NCBI RefSeq assembly: GCF_042695135.1
Contig: NZ_CP170547.1
Location: forward strand, 1,178,001 to 1,242,000
Source of the DNA: Epilithonimonas sp042695135
GTDB taxonomy: Bacteria > Bacteroidota > Bacteroidia > Flavobacteriales > Weeksellaceae
Length of the DNA stretch: 64,000 nucleotides
Direction of reading: 5' to 3'
A program made the position numbers and the translations under genes. A model generated the notes under the pieces. That model had not been told where the DNA came from. It made no database searches and was given only the letters and a program-made list of their open reading frames with translations. Below, piece after piece: positions 51,598 to 60,473 of the stretch; positions within the stretch are counted from its first letter, which is position 1, and the number at the start of each line of letters is the position of its first letter.

Positions 51598-52659
51598 TTA
51601 CTTTGCTGGTTTCGCTCTCAAATATTGGTGTGGATAAAAATTATCTTCGTCGTTTTCCCAAGCCGTCTGAACCGCAAAATAAGGATTTCTCAAAATTTCT
51701 CTTGCCAGAAAAATCACATCTGCCTGTCCGCTTTCCAGAATTTCTTCTGCTTGTTCCGCTGTCGTGATAAGTCCAACGGCAGCCGTGTCTATTTCTGCAA
51801 TTTTCTTTACATCTTCGGCCAAAGGAACCTGATACCCAGGTCTTAAAGGAATTGTAACGCCATTGATATTTCCGCCGCTGGAAACATCCACCAAATCCAC
51901 ATTTTTGGTTTTCAAAACTTTTGCAAGTTCCACACTGTCATTGATATCCCAGCCATTTTCTGCATATTCGGTTCCGGAGATTCTTACGAATAAAGCTTGG
52001 TTTTCTGATATTTCTGAATTTACAGCATCCACAATTTCCATCAGGAATCTTGCTCTGTTTTCAGGATTTCCCCCATATTCGTCGGTTCTTGTATTGGAAA
52101 GTGGCGATAAAAATTGATGAATCAGGTAGCCGTGAGCAGCATGAATTTCTATCAGATCAAAGCCGGCATCAACAGCTCTTTTTGCTGCTTTTCTGAAATC
52201 TTCGACCAGATTTTTGATTTCCTCGATGGTTAATTCGTGTGGGATTCTTTCGGAATGATGAAAAGGAATCGGGCTTGGAGCAATGGTTTCCCAGCCTTCT
52301 TTCAAGCTCATTTGGCGATTGGTTTCGGCAGAAACAGAACCTTTTCTTCCGGCGTGAGCCAGCTGAATCCCGATTTTGCTTTCTGAATTGTGATGAACGA
52401 AATCCACTATTTTTTTCAAAGCTTCGGCTTGTTCATCATTCCAGATTCCGAGGCATTTGTTGGTGATTCTTCCGCGCGGTTCTACTGCTGTTGCTTCTGT
52501 GATTAGCAGACCAACACCGCCTTGCGCGCGGCTGCCGTAATGAACAAAGTGGAAATCATTCGCAATGCCGTCTTCCGCAGAATACATACACATTGGCGAC
52601 ATTACAATTCGGTTTTTCAGTTCTATGTTTCTGAATTTTATTGGTGTGAAAAGTTTCAT
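51598..52659 (-). CDS. namA: NADPH dehydrogenase, old yellow enzyme family (NamA/YqjM-like)
   Basis: 353-residue FMN-dependent ene-reductase. N-terminal MKLFTPIKFRNIELKNRIVMSPMCMYSA, active-site IQLAHAGRK (the first His of the substrate site), GFDLIEIHAAHGYLIHQFLSPLSNTRTDEYGG, and FMN-binding AVGLITTAEQAEEIL. Cys25-type Cys in the SPMCMYS segment marks the thermophilic-like YqjM subgroup. Reduces activated C=C bonds in unknown substrates. Separate unit convergent with hemL. Confidence 0.93.
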   Translation of the reverse strand: MKLFTPIKFRNIELKNRIVMSPMCMYSAEDGIANDFHFVHYGSRAQGGVGLLITEATAVEPRGRITNKCLGIWNDEQAEALKKIVDFVHHNSESKIGIQLAHAGRKGSVSAETNRQMSLKEGWETIAPSPIPFHHSERIPHELTIEEIKNLVEDFRKAAKRAVDAGFDLIEIHAAHGYLIHQFLSPLSNTRTDEYGGNPENRARFLMEIVDAVNSEISENQALFVRISGTEYAENGWDINDSVELAKVLKTKNVDLVDVSSGGNINGVTIPLRPGYQVPLAEDVKKIAEIDTAAVGLITTAEQAEEILESGQADVIFLAREILRNPYFAVQTAWENDEDNFYPHQYLRAKPAK

Positions 52660-52677
52660 TTTTAAATTTATATTAAT

Positions 52678-53127
52678 TTAGTTATTGAAGTAAAAAGGGA
52701 ATTTCAACGTATTTTCGTAATTCGCCCAGGTTCCTTCAAATTTCAATTGTTGTTTTTCCGATGATTTTTTGACAGTCAGTTCTCCTGTAAAAACGCCATT
52801 ATGTTTTCCTGTTCCTTTTTCTGAAAGTTTGAAATCGTAGATTTTTACAGATTTATCCTTAAAGTTTTTACTTTTTTCAGGATTGAAAGTAATTGTTCCT
52901 TCGAAATCTGCTTTTGTTCCTTCAACATCGGAGTAACCGGAGACTTTGAAAGTTTCTGGTTTTGCATTTTCAGGAGAAACAGATTCAAAAAGGACTTTCA
53001 GACTTTCTGAATTGTCGATTTTTCCATTAAAATGTTCATTGTTATTCGTAATTTTTTTTTTAATATTCTGAGCATTGAAAAATGATGCTGTAAAAGCAAA
53101 GATTAAAAAGAAGAAAAAGTTTTTCAT
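52678..53127 (-). CDS. Secreted protein of unknown function
   Basis: 149 residues. Signal peptide (MKNFFFFLIFAFTASFFNAQ) followed by a Lys- and Thr-rich, beta-strand-dominated domain (SVKIYDFKLSEKGTGKHNGVFTGELTVKK; LKFEGTWANYENTLKFPFYFNN). No Cys, no catalytic motif, and no sorting domain. Lies 18 bases upstream of the old yellow enzyme gene on the minus strand and may be cotranscribed. Function not recognised. Confidence 0.65.
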   Translation of the reverse strand: MKNFFFFLIFAFTASFFNAQNIKKKITNNNEHFNGKIDNSESLKVLFESVSPENAKPETFKVSGYSDVEGTKADFEGTITFNPEKSKNFKDKSVKIYDFKLSEKGTGKHNGVFTGELTVKKSSEKQQLKFEGTWANYENTLKFPFYFNN

Positions 53128-53167
53128 ATCGTTAATTATTTGTTTTTTTTAGTAACAGTGAATCAGA

Positions 53168-53290
53168 TGCAGCCCGGCTTGAACGGAGCTCTTTTTCTGT
53201 GATTGCGATGGTTGTAAAGTTCAACAGATTTCTTCACTTCGTTCGCAATGACAGAAAAAAGCGGGAGTGGAAGACGGATAAAGCTGCCCA
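53168..53290 (+). repeat. Dispersed inverted-repeat element, copy E
   Basis: Left arm GCAGCCCGGCTTGAACGGAG then CTCTTTTTCTGT (53168-53199), right arm ACAGAAAAAAGCGGGAGTGG then AAGACGG...AAGCTGCCCA (53251-53290). The loop carries a second motif, CACTTCGTTCGCAATGACAG, that pairs partly with GATTGCGA in the same loop. Ends four bases before the stop of the DUF1569 gene at 53295. Confidence 0.85.
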
Positions 53291-53294
53291 AATT

Positions 53295-53750
53295 TTAGAC
53301 CCCAAACTGTGTCAGATGATGATCCAGATGTTTTGCCATCATATTGTTCCATTCTTTTGCGGATAGTTTTCCGAAACTGAAACTCTCCTTCCCTTCGAAA
53401 GCATCTGCTCCCAGCTGCTGTGTTTTCTGGATAAATCCGATGATGCGTTTTCGCTCTTCTTCAAAAATTTTGTTGTCCGTAATAACAAACATGGCTGCAG
53501 TCCGGGAATTGTGTTTATAAGGCGTTTCATTTACAACGCTAGGTTTTACGAAACGTTTCATAAACCACTTCATCAATAAGTTTGGTTTTTTATGTTTCTC
53601 GGCTTCGTAGATGAGTTCGTAGGTGACGTTGCAGTGGGCAAGCATTTTGTCCACAGACATCAGTCCCCATTTTGGGAAAGAGTCTTCGCTGAGTGTGTTG
53701 ATTCTTTTGATAAAGTGACTGGTGTCTGTCTGGTCGAAAATATTCTTCAT
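53295..53750 (-). CDS. DUF1569 (DinB-like) protein
   Basis: 151 residues. DUF1569 four-helix bundle: MSVDKMLAHCNVTYELIYEA and the C-terminal metal-like motif KHLDHHLTQFGV. Basic middle part (KPNLLMKWFMKRFVKP). It starts three bases after the stop of the TPR gene upstream, so it is probably translated in the same operon. Its function is unknown. Confidence 0.75.
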   Translation of the reverse strand: MKNIFDQTDTSHFIKRINTLSEDSFPKWGLMSVDKMLAHCNVTYELIYEAEKHKKPNLLMKWFMKRFVKPSVVNETPYKHNSRTAAMFVITDNKIFEEERKRIIGFIQKTQQLGADAFEGKESFSFGKLSAKEWNNMMAKHLDHHLTQFGV

Positions 53751-53753
53751 AGT

Positions 53754-54875
53754 TTATGAGACAATTTTATTGATTTGGTTGAGCTTTTCTGTGAGGATCT
53801 TATTACGTGTTCTGTTTTTTATGAGTTTGATAACCAGATAAATCGATATTAAAAATGATAAAATAATAATGATGAAGCTGATGATCTTTGATTTGTTTTT
53901 CTGCTGTTCCAGTTTTTTATTGTTTTCTGCATTCAGGACATCGATGCTTTTGTTGAAAGAAGCCAGCTCGCTTTGTTCTCTTGCAAATTTGGTTTCGATG
54001 TATAGTTTGTTGTACACTTCATAATTGTTCCAATCCTGAAGAGCGAGATAATTGTCCGAAAAACCCTTATAAATTCCTTCGCTCAGGACAAGGTCGCCCA
54101 CTTTTTTGGACAGATTGACAGCTTTTTTCAAAAGCACGATGGCTTCCTGATGTTTTCCCAAGACTGTAAAGTTTTCTGACAGTCCTTTGTATGCGAAAGC
54201 TTCCAGGCTCTCTGCGTGCACGGATCTTGCTACTTCCGCAGATTTCCGGAAATATTTTTCTGCCTCGGTATATCTGTTCAGATAGAAATAACAATAACCG
54301 ATGTTGTAAAGAAAAACACTGCTGTTTGCAATTGAGTTTTCGTAATTTCCTAATTTAGTCAGATATCCCAAGCCGACGGTTAGTTTTTCTAAGGCTAATT
54401 CATTATTATTCTGACTTTTATAAACCAAACCTCTTATCGCATAATTGAGTCCGAGATAGTAGGATTTGAAATGTCCGTTTGGAAGCGCACTGCAGTCTTT
54501 GTAGGTTTGATCCAGGATTTCTAGTGTTTTGCTGTATAATCCCATCTGCTGATATTGTATTGCAACGGCATTCAGGATTTTGATTTTCTGTTCCGGATTT
54601 GTAACATTTTTGCTCAGTTCTTTCATTTTCAAAACCCAATCCAGAGATTTGTCATAATCTCTTTTGGAAATGTAAGAATGCGACATCAGTTTATAAAGTT
54701 TGATAATATTATCCGGATTTTTCTCTTTTTTCAGCATTTTCTGAGCAATTTTCAAAGAATTATCGGGGTTTTGGTAGACATCGGAAAGCGCTTTTTTATA
54801 CAATTGTTCGTTGTACTGGGATTTGAGAATTCCGGTAAATGAAAAAATGAGTAATATGAAAATGTAGCGTTTCAT
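53754..54875 (-). CDS. TPR membrane protein lacking an output domain
   Basis: 373 residues. Signal peptide (MKRYIFILLIFSFTGILKSQ), then TPR-like helical repeats (about 25-300; NAVAIQYQQMGLYSKTLEILDQTYKDC, KGLSENFTVLGKHQEAIVLLKKAVNL), one membrane helix (about 325-350, ISFIIIILSFLISIYLVIKLI) and a short basic tail. The layout equals the sensor part of the TPR-AraC protein encoded just upstream, but the C-terminal DNA-binding domain is missing. It overlaps that gene by four bases. Role as an accessory sensor is inference. Confidence 0.75.
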   Translation of the reverse strand: MKRYIFILLIFSFTGILKSQYNEQLYKKALSDVYQNPDNSLKIAQKMLKKEKNPDNIIKLYKLMSHSYISKRDYDKSLDWVLKMKELSKNVTNPEQKIKILNAVAIQYQQMGLYSKTLEILDQTYKDCSALPNGHFKSYYLGLNYAIRGLVYKSQNNNELALEKLTVGLGYLTKLGNYENSIANSSVFLYNIGYCYFYLNRYTEAEKYFRKSAEVARSVHAESLEAFAYKGLSENFTVLGKHQEAIVLLKKAVNLSKKVGDLVLSEGIYKGFSDNYLALQDWNNYEVYNKLYIETKFAREQSELASFNKSIDVLNAENNKKLEQQKNKSKIISFIIIILSFLISIYLVIKLIKNRTRNKILTEKLNQINKIVS

Positions 54876-56446
54876 TTTTTGTTCTGTGTCAATTGCTGGA
54901 TGTATGTGTTTGGAGAAATGCCCGTTACAGATTTGAAAACCGTTGTAAAAGAACTGTGAGAAGAAAAACCTGCTTTCTCTGCAAGATAACTGACTTTGTA
55001 ACTTAGATAGACTGGCTCTGTTTTCAGGAGATAGGCGATGTAGTTGATTCTTAATTCATTAATATAATTGTTGTAATTTTTCTCTTTGTATTTGTTGATG
55101 ATTTCGGACAGATATTTTGTATTGGTTTCCATTTGTCCGGCTAATACAGCCAAAGACATATCGCGGTTCAGGAATTTTTCTGATTTTTCAAATTCTTCCA
55201 GTCTCGCAAGGATGTCATTTTCTTTTTCTTTGGAAATCAGAAGCGGTTTTTTGATGATTTCTGCTTCTGTCTTTTCAATAAAAACAGGATCAGGAATCGC
55301 TTCTTTTTTATTTATTTTTGTGATGAATTCCTGTTGTTTTGTGTAGAAATCGATCTGTTTCTGGATGGATTCTGTTTTCTTTTTCTCAAAGAAATTAAAC
55401 AGAAAAATTACTAAGATCACAGTAAAACTAATTCCGGAAATAATAAAAATATTAATTGCAAAAGAGCTCTCAGAATCCTCAATTCTTTTATTCTCATATT
55501 GATCGTTGAGTAAGATCAGATGGCGGATAGCTTCTTTTTTATTTTGATCCAGCTTATCGCTTCCTTCCTTATAATTAGTGTAAAATTTCTGATAGAGATC
55601 TTCATTTTTAAGTGCCAGATAATTTTTTGAAAGATCATCATAGATTTTATTTTTCAAAGGTTCAAAAGAAGTATTCTGAACCAGTTCCAAAGCCTGATTC
55701 AGGTTTTGTGATGATTTTTCGTAATCTTTTTTCAGGAAATTGATCCGGCCGAGATTATCCAGATTATAGGCTTTAAGATAAATATACTGCGGTCTGTTAT
55801 TCAGGTTTTTTTCAATTTCTGTTGTTATTTTTTCTGCGTTATTAATTTGATTTTGAGATAAGTATATTAAAGTCTGATAGATTTTATTTTCAATGGAAAT
55901 CATAAAATCACTTTCCGAGTTTTTAAGTGAATTATTACTTTTGTCTAAGTTCTCTTCTGCTTTTTCCCAGTTTTTCTGCACCATAAAATTGGCAGCATTC
56001 AGTTGGTAGACTTGAGCCAGAAGATTCTCGGTATAATTCTTTGCCTTTATTTTAGAAGCCTGCTTGACAAGATTTTCAGAAATCCTGATGGATTGCTTGT
56101 ATAATCTTAGAGCCTGATACTGTTGGGCAAGCGCAAAATCCATGTAAAAAGAACCTCTTTCTTTTCCGTTTGCATTCAGGTTTTTGTCTGTAGACTGATC
56201 GACAGAAGTGGTGTAATCGCCTTTAAGATTGTAAGATCTTGCTAATATCAGCTGTAGTCTTTGCTGTATGATTTCAGATTCTTTATTTTTATCGATATTC
56301 TGAAGGATCTGAAGTGCATTATCAGGATTTTCATACAGACTTTTGTATGCCTTGTCGAGAAGTTGCAAAGTTTCGGGACTGCTTTGTGCCGGCATCAAAA
56401 CAACCCCGGAAAAAAGAAGGAACCATAAAAAAAGCAATCGTCGCAT
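54872..56446 (-). CDS. Membrane-anchored TPR transcriptional regulator, AraC type
   Basis: 524 residues. Signal peptide-like N-terminus, extracytoplasmic TPR-like region (about 25-300), membrane helix 329-353 (SFAINIFIISGISFTVILVIFLF), then a cytoplasmic linker and an AraC-type DNA-binding domain at about 430-520 (SLAVLAGQMETNTKYLSEIINKYK and KAGFSSHSSFTTVFKSVTGISPNTYIQ, two helix-turn-helix units). One-protein signal transduction, as seen in Bacteroidota. Targets unknown. Overlaps the TPR gene by four bases. Confidence 0.85.
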   Translation of the reverse strand: MRRLLFLWFLLFSGVVLMPAQSSPETLQLLDKAYKSLYENPDNALQILQNIDKNKESEIIQQRLQLILARSYNLKGDYTTSVDQSTDKNLNANGKERGSFYMDFALAQQYQALRLYKQSIRISENLVKQASKIKAKNYTENLLAQVYQLNAANFMVQKNWEKAEENLDKSNNSLKNSESDFMISIENKIYQTLIYLSQNQINNAEKITTEIEKNLNNRPQYIYLKAYNLDNLGRINFLKKDYEKSSQNLNQALELVQNTSFEPLKNKIYDDLSKNYLALKNEDLYQKFYTNYKEGSDKLDQNKKEAIRHLILLNDQYENKRIEDSESSFAINIFIISGISFTVILVIFLFNFFEKKKTESIQKQIDFYTKQQEFITKINKKEAIPDPVFIEKTEAEIIKKPLLISKEKENDILARLEEFEKSEKFLNRDMSLAVLAGQMETNTKYLSEIINKYKEKNYNNYINELRINYIAYLLKTEPVYLSYKVSYLAEKAGFSSHSSFTTVFKSVTGISPNTYIQQLTQNKK

Positions 56447-56677
56447 AACACAAAAATAGTTTTTTTATTTGTGAAAAAGATGATTTTTGGTGCTTCATTG
56501 TTCAAAAAATATTTTGTCTAATTTGTTTTTAAATCGTTGATATATAGTGTTTTGTATTTTTAAGGCTTTCTAAATTCGTGAATTGAAAAAGAGAAAAATT
56601 AGGAATGGAAATTATTATCGCCTAAAATTGTAGAAATAAGTTTTATAAAGTTTCACAATCTAATATTTTTAAAAATT

Positions 56678-58672
56678 ATGAAAAAAGTCTATTTACTTTT
56701 ACTGGGTATGGCTATGTCTGGGGTAAGTGCACAACAAATGGAGTTCAGGTTAATAGATCAAATGGGTGCTCGCCTATACGATATCAATGACAGTGGATTT
56801 GCAATCCATTCCGGTGCATATTATAATTACACAACAGATACAACCACACAAACAGAGGGCGGACAAGCTACGAACCGTATCAATAATGCCGGTGATGTTG
56901 CAGGAGCAAGTGCGCTTGTAATCTCGGAAGAAGAAAGTATTGCAATGCCGGCTTACAGGAAAAATGGAACTTGGCATGATATCGGTTATTTTTCTGGAGA
57001 AACTCCCAGCAGCAGCTCATTTGCCAATGCTAATGATATTTCTCAAAATAGTAAGTATGTAACGGGACAGATTGGTGCTAGCGGATTTACAAGCTGGCCT
57101 TTTCTTTACGATACAGAAACCAATACTTTGACCAAACTTTCCGGCGATAATACTTATGTCAACGGCAGAGGAGAAGCGGTCAACAACAGCGGGATAGTGG
57201 CTGGTTTTGCAGATCGGGAAGATCTTGTGACTACAGGAACTTTATGGCTTCCTGCTTATTTCGAGGCTAATGGGACTATTCACTATATCGATATGGCAAC
57301 ACTTGAAAATGGTGAAGCAGCAGATATTAACAATTCTGGACAGATAGTAGGTTACAAAGGTTCAAAACCGTTTATTTATGATATTACAACTGGTGTTTAT
57401 AAGTCTTTCAATCCACCTTCTGGTTTTGCCAGAGCGGTTTTCACATCAGTTTCAGAAAATGGAATTGCATTGGGATATGCTGGCGATGCTGGTAATAGAG
57501 AGGTGATTATTTATCATCCTTCATTAGGTTCCGGACCGATTTTTTTAAAGGATGTTTTATCCAGAAATGGAGTTTCCCTTACTACATTTGACGGGAAATT
57601 AGGAACCGGAATGAATATTTCTCCTAACGGAAATTTCGTTTGTGGATTCGATAATACTATTCCGCCATTCTTTGCCGGCGGATGGATTGTAAATCTAAAT
57701 AATCTTTTGCTGGGCACCAACGATTGTACGATCACCTGCCCGGATAATATTGAAACAACCATTGCATCAGTATCTCAAACTTCGGCTGTCGTTAACTATA
57801 CTTTGCCAGTTGTTTGCGGATCTTCATCTTCTACAGGATTGACAACGGTTTTGGTTTCAGGCTTAGAGTCCGGATCTCAGTTTCCAATGGGGACAACAGA
57901 TGTAGTTCATAATCTGGTAGATGCTAATGGGAAAGTTGTTTATGTATGTTATTTCCAGGTTACCGTGAAGGATCTTTACTGCTCAACATCATCACAATGG
58001 GGTGTAGATGCCATTTCAAAAGTTCAGTTTGCAGGAATTGATAACTCATCAGATCCTTACTCTGTATCACCTAACGAATATTATCTGGATAAAGTGGGAG
58101 AAGTATATCAGGGCAGCCAATATCCTTTCGTACTAGAAGGTAATACAAATGGAGGATATGATTATGCGACAGTTTTTGTAGATTGGAACCAAAACGGAAG
58201 CTTTGCAGACGCAGGCGAAGTCTATGAAGTGGGAGCCATGACATCTGACAGTACAGATGGTGCTCAGATCACAGGTGATATTGCTGTGCCGGCTGGTGCT
58301 GCAACTGGAAAAACCAGAATGAGAGTGATGCTGAACTGGGATGTTTCTATGACCGATGCTTGTGATAATTCGCCTTATTTCTTTGGCCAGTCAGAAGATT
58401 ATACTTTGGATGTTAAGCAGTCTTTAGCAGTGTCTGATATTAATAAAGCTAATGTCTCTATCTATCCGAATCCTGTCAAGAATGTTCTTAATTTCAATGG
58501 CGCAAAGGATATCTCTAAAGTTGAGGTTTACAATATCGCAGGACAAAAAGTGAAATCTGTAGAAAAATTATCCGATCATAAAATTGAATTGTCTAATTTG
58601 ACAAAAGGAACTTACATCATCAGAGCCAGCATCGATGGTTTGGTTAAGTCCTTCAAATTCGTCAAAGAATAG
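56678..58672 (+). CDS. Secreted HAF-repeat / GEVED protein with T9SS domain
   Basis: 664 residues. Signal peptide (1-18, ending VSAQ). Residues about 25-340 contain HAF-type repeats (DINDSGFAI, RINNAGDVAG, DINNSGQIVG, PNGNFVCGF), a beta-propeller-like extracellular module. Then an HYR-like domain (CPDNIETTIA... VVCGSSSSTGLTTVLVSG), a GEVED-type domain (FVDWNQNGSFADAGEVYEVG) and a type A sorting domain (IYPNPVKNVLNFNGAKDISKVEVYN). Likely surface or secreted protein carried by T9SS; binding function unknown. Confidence 0.82.
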   Translation: MKKVYLLLLGMAMSGVSAQQMEFRLIDQMGARLYDINDSGFAIHSGAYYNYTTDTTTQTEGGQATNRINNAGDVAGASALVISEEESIAMPAYRKNGTWHDIGYFSGETPSSSSFANANDISQNSKYVTGQIGASGFTSWPFLYDTETNTLTKLSGDNTYVNGRGEAVNNSGIVAGFADREDLVTTGTLWLPAYFEANGTIHYIDMATLENGEAADINNSGQIVGYKGSKPFIYDITTGVYKSFNPPSGFARAVFTSVSENGIALGYAGDAGNREVIIYHPSLGSGPIFLKDVLSRNGVSLTTFDGKLGTGMNISPNGNFVCGFDNTIPPFFAGGWIVNLNNLLLGTNDCTITCPDNIETTIASVSQTSAVVNYTLPVVCGSSSSTGLTTVLVSGLESGSQFPMGTTDVVHNLVDANGKVVYVCYFQVTVKDLYCSTSSQWGVDAISKVQFAGIDNSSDPYSVSPNEYYLDKVGEVYQGSQYPFVLEGNTNGGYDYATVFVDWNQNGSFADAGEVYEVGAMTSDSTDGAQITGDIAVPAGAATGKTRMRVMLNWDVSMTDACDNSPYFFGQSEDYTLDVKQSLAVSDINKANVSIYPNPVKNVLNFNGAKDISKVEVYNIAGQKVKSVEKLSDHKIELSNLTKGTYIIRASIDGLVKSFKFVKE

Positions 58673-58698
58673 GAACTGTATTTAATAGTTTTTAATCG

Positions 58699-58732
58699 AA
58701 AAGAGCGGGTAGGTTTTCTATCCGCTCTTTTT
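58699..58732 (+). terminator. Terminator after the HAF-repeat gene
   Basis: Stem AAAAGAGCGGGTAG / CTATCCGCTCTTTT (one G-T pair) followed by T-run. Confidence 0.85.
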
Positions 58733-58748
58733 ATTTTTCGGTTCAGAA

Positions 58749-58779
58749 TTGCAGGTTAACTCCAGATGCTTTAACTTTG
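58749..58779 (+). promoter_or_regulatory. pyrG promoter
   Basis: TTG (58749-58751), 20-base spacer, TAACTTTG (58772-58779). The ATG at 58795 is 15 bases beyond, so the 5' untranslated region is very short. Confidence 0.7.
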
Positions 58780-58794
58780 CACAAACCTAATCTA

Positions 58795-60405
58795 ATGAGT
58801 AAAAAAGAAACGAAATATATCTTCGTGACAGGAGGTGTTACGTCTTCACTGGGTAAAGGAATTGTCTCTGCTTCTTTGGGACTTTTGTTAAAATCGCGAG
58901 GTTTTAAAGTGACTATCCAAAAACTTGACCCTTATATCAATATCGATCCGGGAACCCTTAATCCTTATGAACACGGAGAATGTTATGTGACCGAAGACGG
59001 CGCAGAAACAGATCTTGACCTTGGACATTACGAAAGATTCCTGGATAGCCCGACTTCCCAAAACAACAACGTTACAACCGGTAAAATCTACCAAACCGTT
59101 ATCGAAAAAGAACGCAAAGGCGATTTTCTTGGTAAAACTGTTCAGGTGATTCCGCATATTACCAACGAGATCAAACGCAGGATCAAGATGCTTTCCAAAA
59201 AGGATTATGACATCATTATCACAGAAATCGGCGGGACGGTTGGCGATATAGAGTCTCTTCCTTATATAGAAAGTGTACGACAAATGCAGTGGGAATTAGG
59301 CAAAACAAATTCTATGGTCATTCATTTGACATTGTTACCTTATTTGGCTTCAAGTGGTGAATTAAAAACGAAACCTTCTCAGCATTCCGTGCGTCAATTG
59401 ATGGAAAGTGGAATCCAGGCTGATGTCTTGGTTTGCAGAACAGAACATACGATCCCGAAAGAACAAAAGGCAAAATTGGCTCAGTTTTGTAATGTAGGTT
59501 TAGAAAACGTAATAGAGTGTATCGATATGGATACGATCTACGAAGTTCCATTATATCTTCAAAGACAGAATTTTGATGAGGTTGTTCTAAAAGAACTAAA
59601 TCTTCAGGTAGGAAAAGAACCAAATCTTAAAGATTGGAAAACGTTCCTTAAAAAATATAAAAACCCGAAAAGAACAGTAGAAATTGCTTTGGTAGGGAAA
59701 TATGTCTCCCTTCAGGATTCTTACAAATCTATTGCCGAAGCTTTTATCCACGCAGGTTCCGATATGGAAACCGAAGTGAAAATAAATTGGGTGTATAGCG
59801 GTGATATTGAAGTAGAAGGTGCTGAGAAACTACTGAAAAATGCAGACGGAATCCTAATCGCACCAGGTTTTGGAGATCGCGGAATAGAAGGTAAAATACA
59901 AGCTGCAAAATATGCAAGAGAGAACAAAGTTCCATTATTGGGAATTTGTCTGGGTATGCAGATTATGACCATAGAATTCGCAAGAAACATTCTGGAGCTT
60001 GCAAAAGCTAATAGTATGGAGTTCGATACATCCACGCCGGATCCTGTTATCTCTATCATGGAAGAACAGAAAAATGTAGTGGAAAAAGGCGGAACAATGC
60101 GTCTTGGCGCTTGGAAATGTACATTAAAAGCAGGCTCAAAATTATCCGAGATCTATGGAACAAAAAATATCTCGGAACGCCATCGCCATAGATATGAGTT
60201 CAATAGTGATTACAAAAAAGACTTTGAAGAAAGAGGTTTGATGCCTACTGGTCTTAATCCTGAAACAGGTTTGGTAGAAACCTTGGAACTGAAAGATCAT
60301 CCATTTTATGTCGGCGTTCAATACCACCCGGAATATAAAAGTACGGTTGCAACGCCACATCCTTTATTCAAAGCATTTATTACCGCGTCGGTCAAAGGGA
60401 AGTAA
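58795..60405 (+). CDS. pyrG: CTP synthase
   Basis: Makes CTP from UTP with glutamine. 536 residues from the ATG at 58795; an upstream in-frame TTG (58777) lies inside the -7 box and is rejected. N-terminal amidoligase domain with the P-loop-like TGGVTSSLGKG and DLDLGHYERF; C-terminal glutamine amidotransferase with the nucleophile Cys in LGICLGMQIM and the His-Glu pair in YHPEYKS. Length is normal. Separated from yidC by an SDR/HxlR pair. Confidence 0.97.
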   Translation: MSKKETKYIFVTGGVTSSLGKGIVSASLGLLLKSRGFKVTIQKLDPYINIDPGTLNPYEHGECYVTEDGAETDLDLGHYERFLDSPTSQNNNVTTGKIYQTVIEKERKGDFLGKTVQVIPHITNEIKRRIKMLSKKDYDIIITEIGGTVGDIESLPYIESVRQMQWELGKTNSMVIHLTLLPYLASSGELKTKPSQHSVRQLMESGIQADVLVCRTEHTIPKEQKAKLAQFCNVGLENVIECIDMDTIYEVPLYLQRQNFDEVVLKELNLQVGKEPNLKDWKTFLKKYKNPKRTVEIALVGKYVSLQDSYKSIAEAFIHAGSDMETEVKINWVYSGDIEVEGAEKLLKNADGILIAPGFGDRGIEGKIQAAKYARENKVPLLGICLGMQIMTIEFARNILELAKANSMEFDTSTPDPVISIMEEQKNVVEKGGTMRLGAWKCTLKAGSKLSEIYGTKNISERHRHRYEFNSDYKKDFEERGLMPTGLNPETGLVETLELKDHPFYVGVQYHPEYKSTVATPHPLFKAFITASVKGK

Positions 60406-60430
60406 GAAATTTATCTTAATAAAAAAAAAT

Positions 60431-60459
60431 ACAGCTGCAGATTTTACATTCGCAGCTGT
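60431..60459. terminator. Bidirectional terminator, pyrG / SDR
   Basis: Stem ACAGCTGC / GCAGCTGT with an A-tract on the left and T-tract on the right, between convergent genes. Confidence 0.8.
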
Positions 60460-60473
60460 TTTCATTTTAATGA

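Noticed and set aside
53168..53290. CRISPR-like structure
   Set aside because: The repeats are inverted and dispersed with no regular spacers and no cas genes; it belongs to the six-copy element family.
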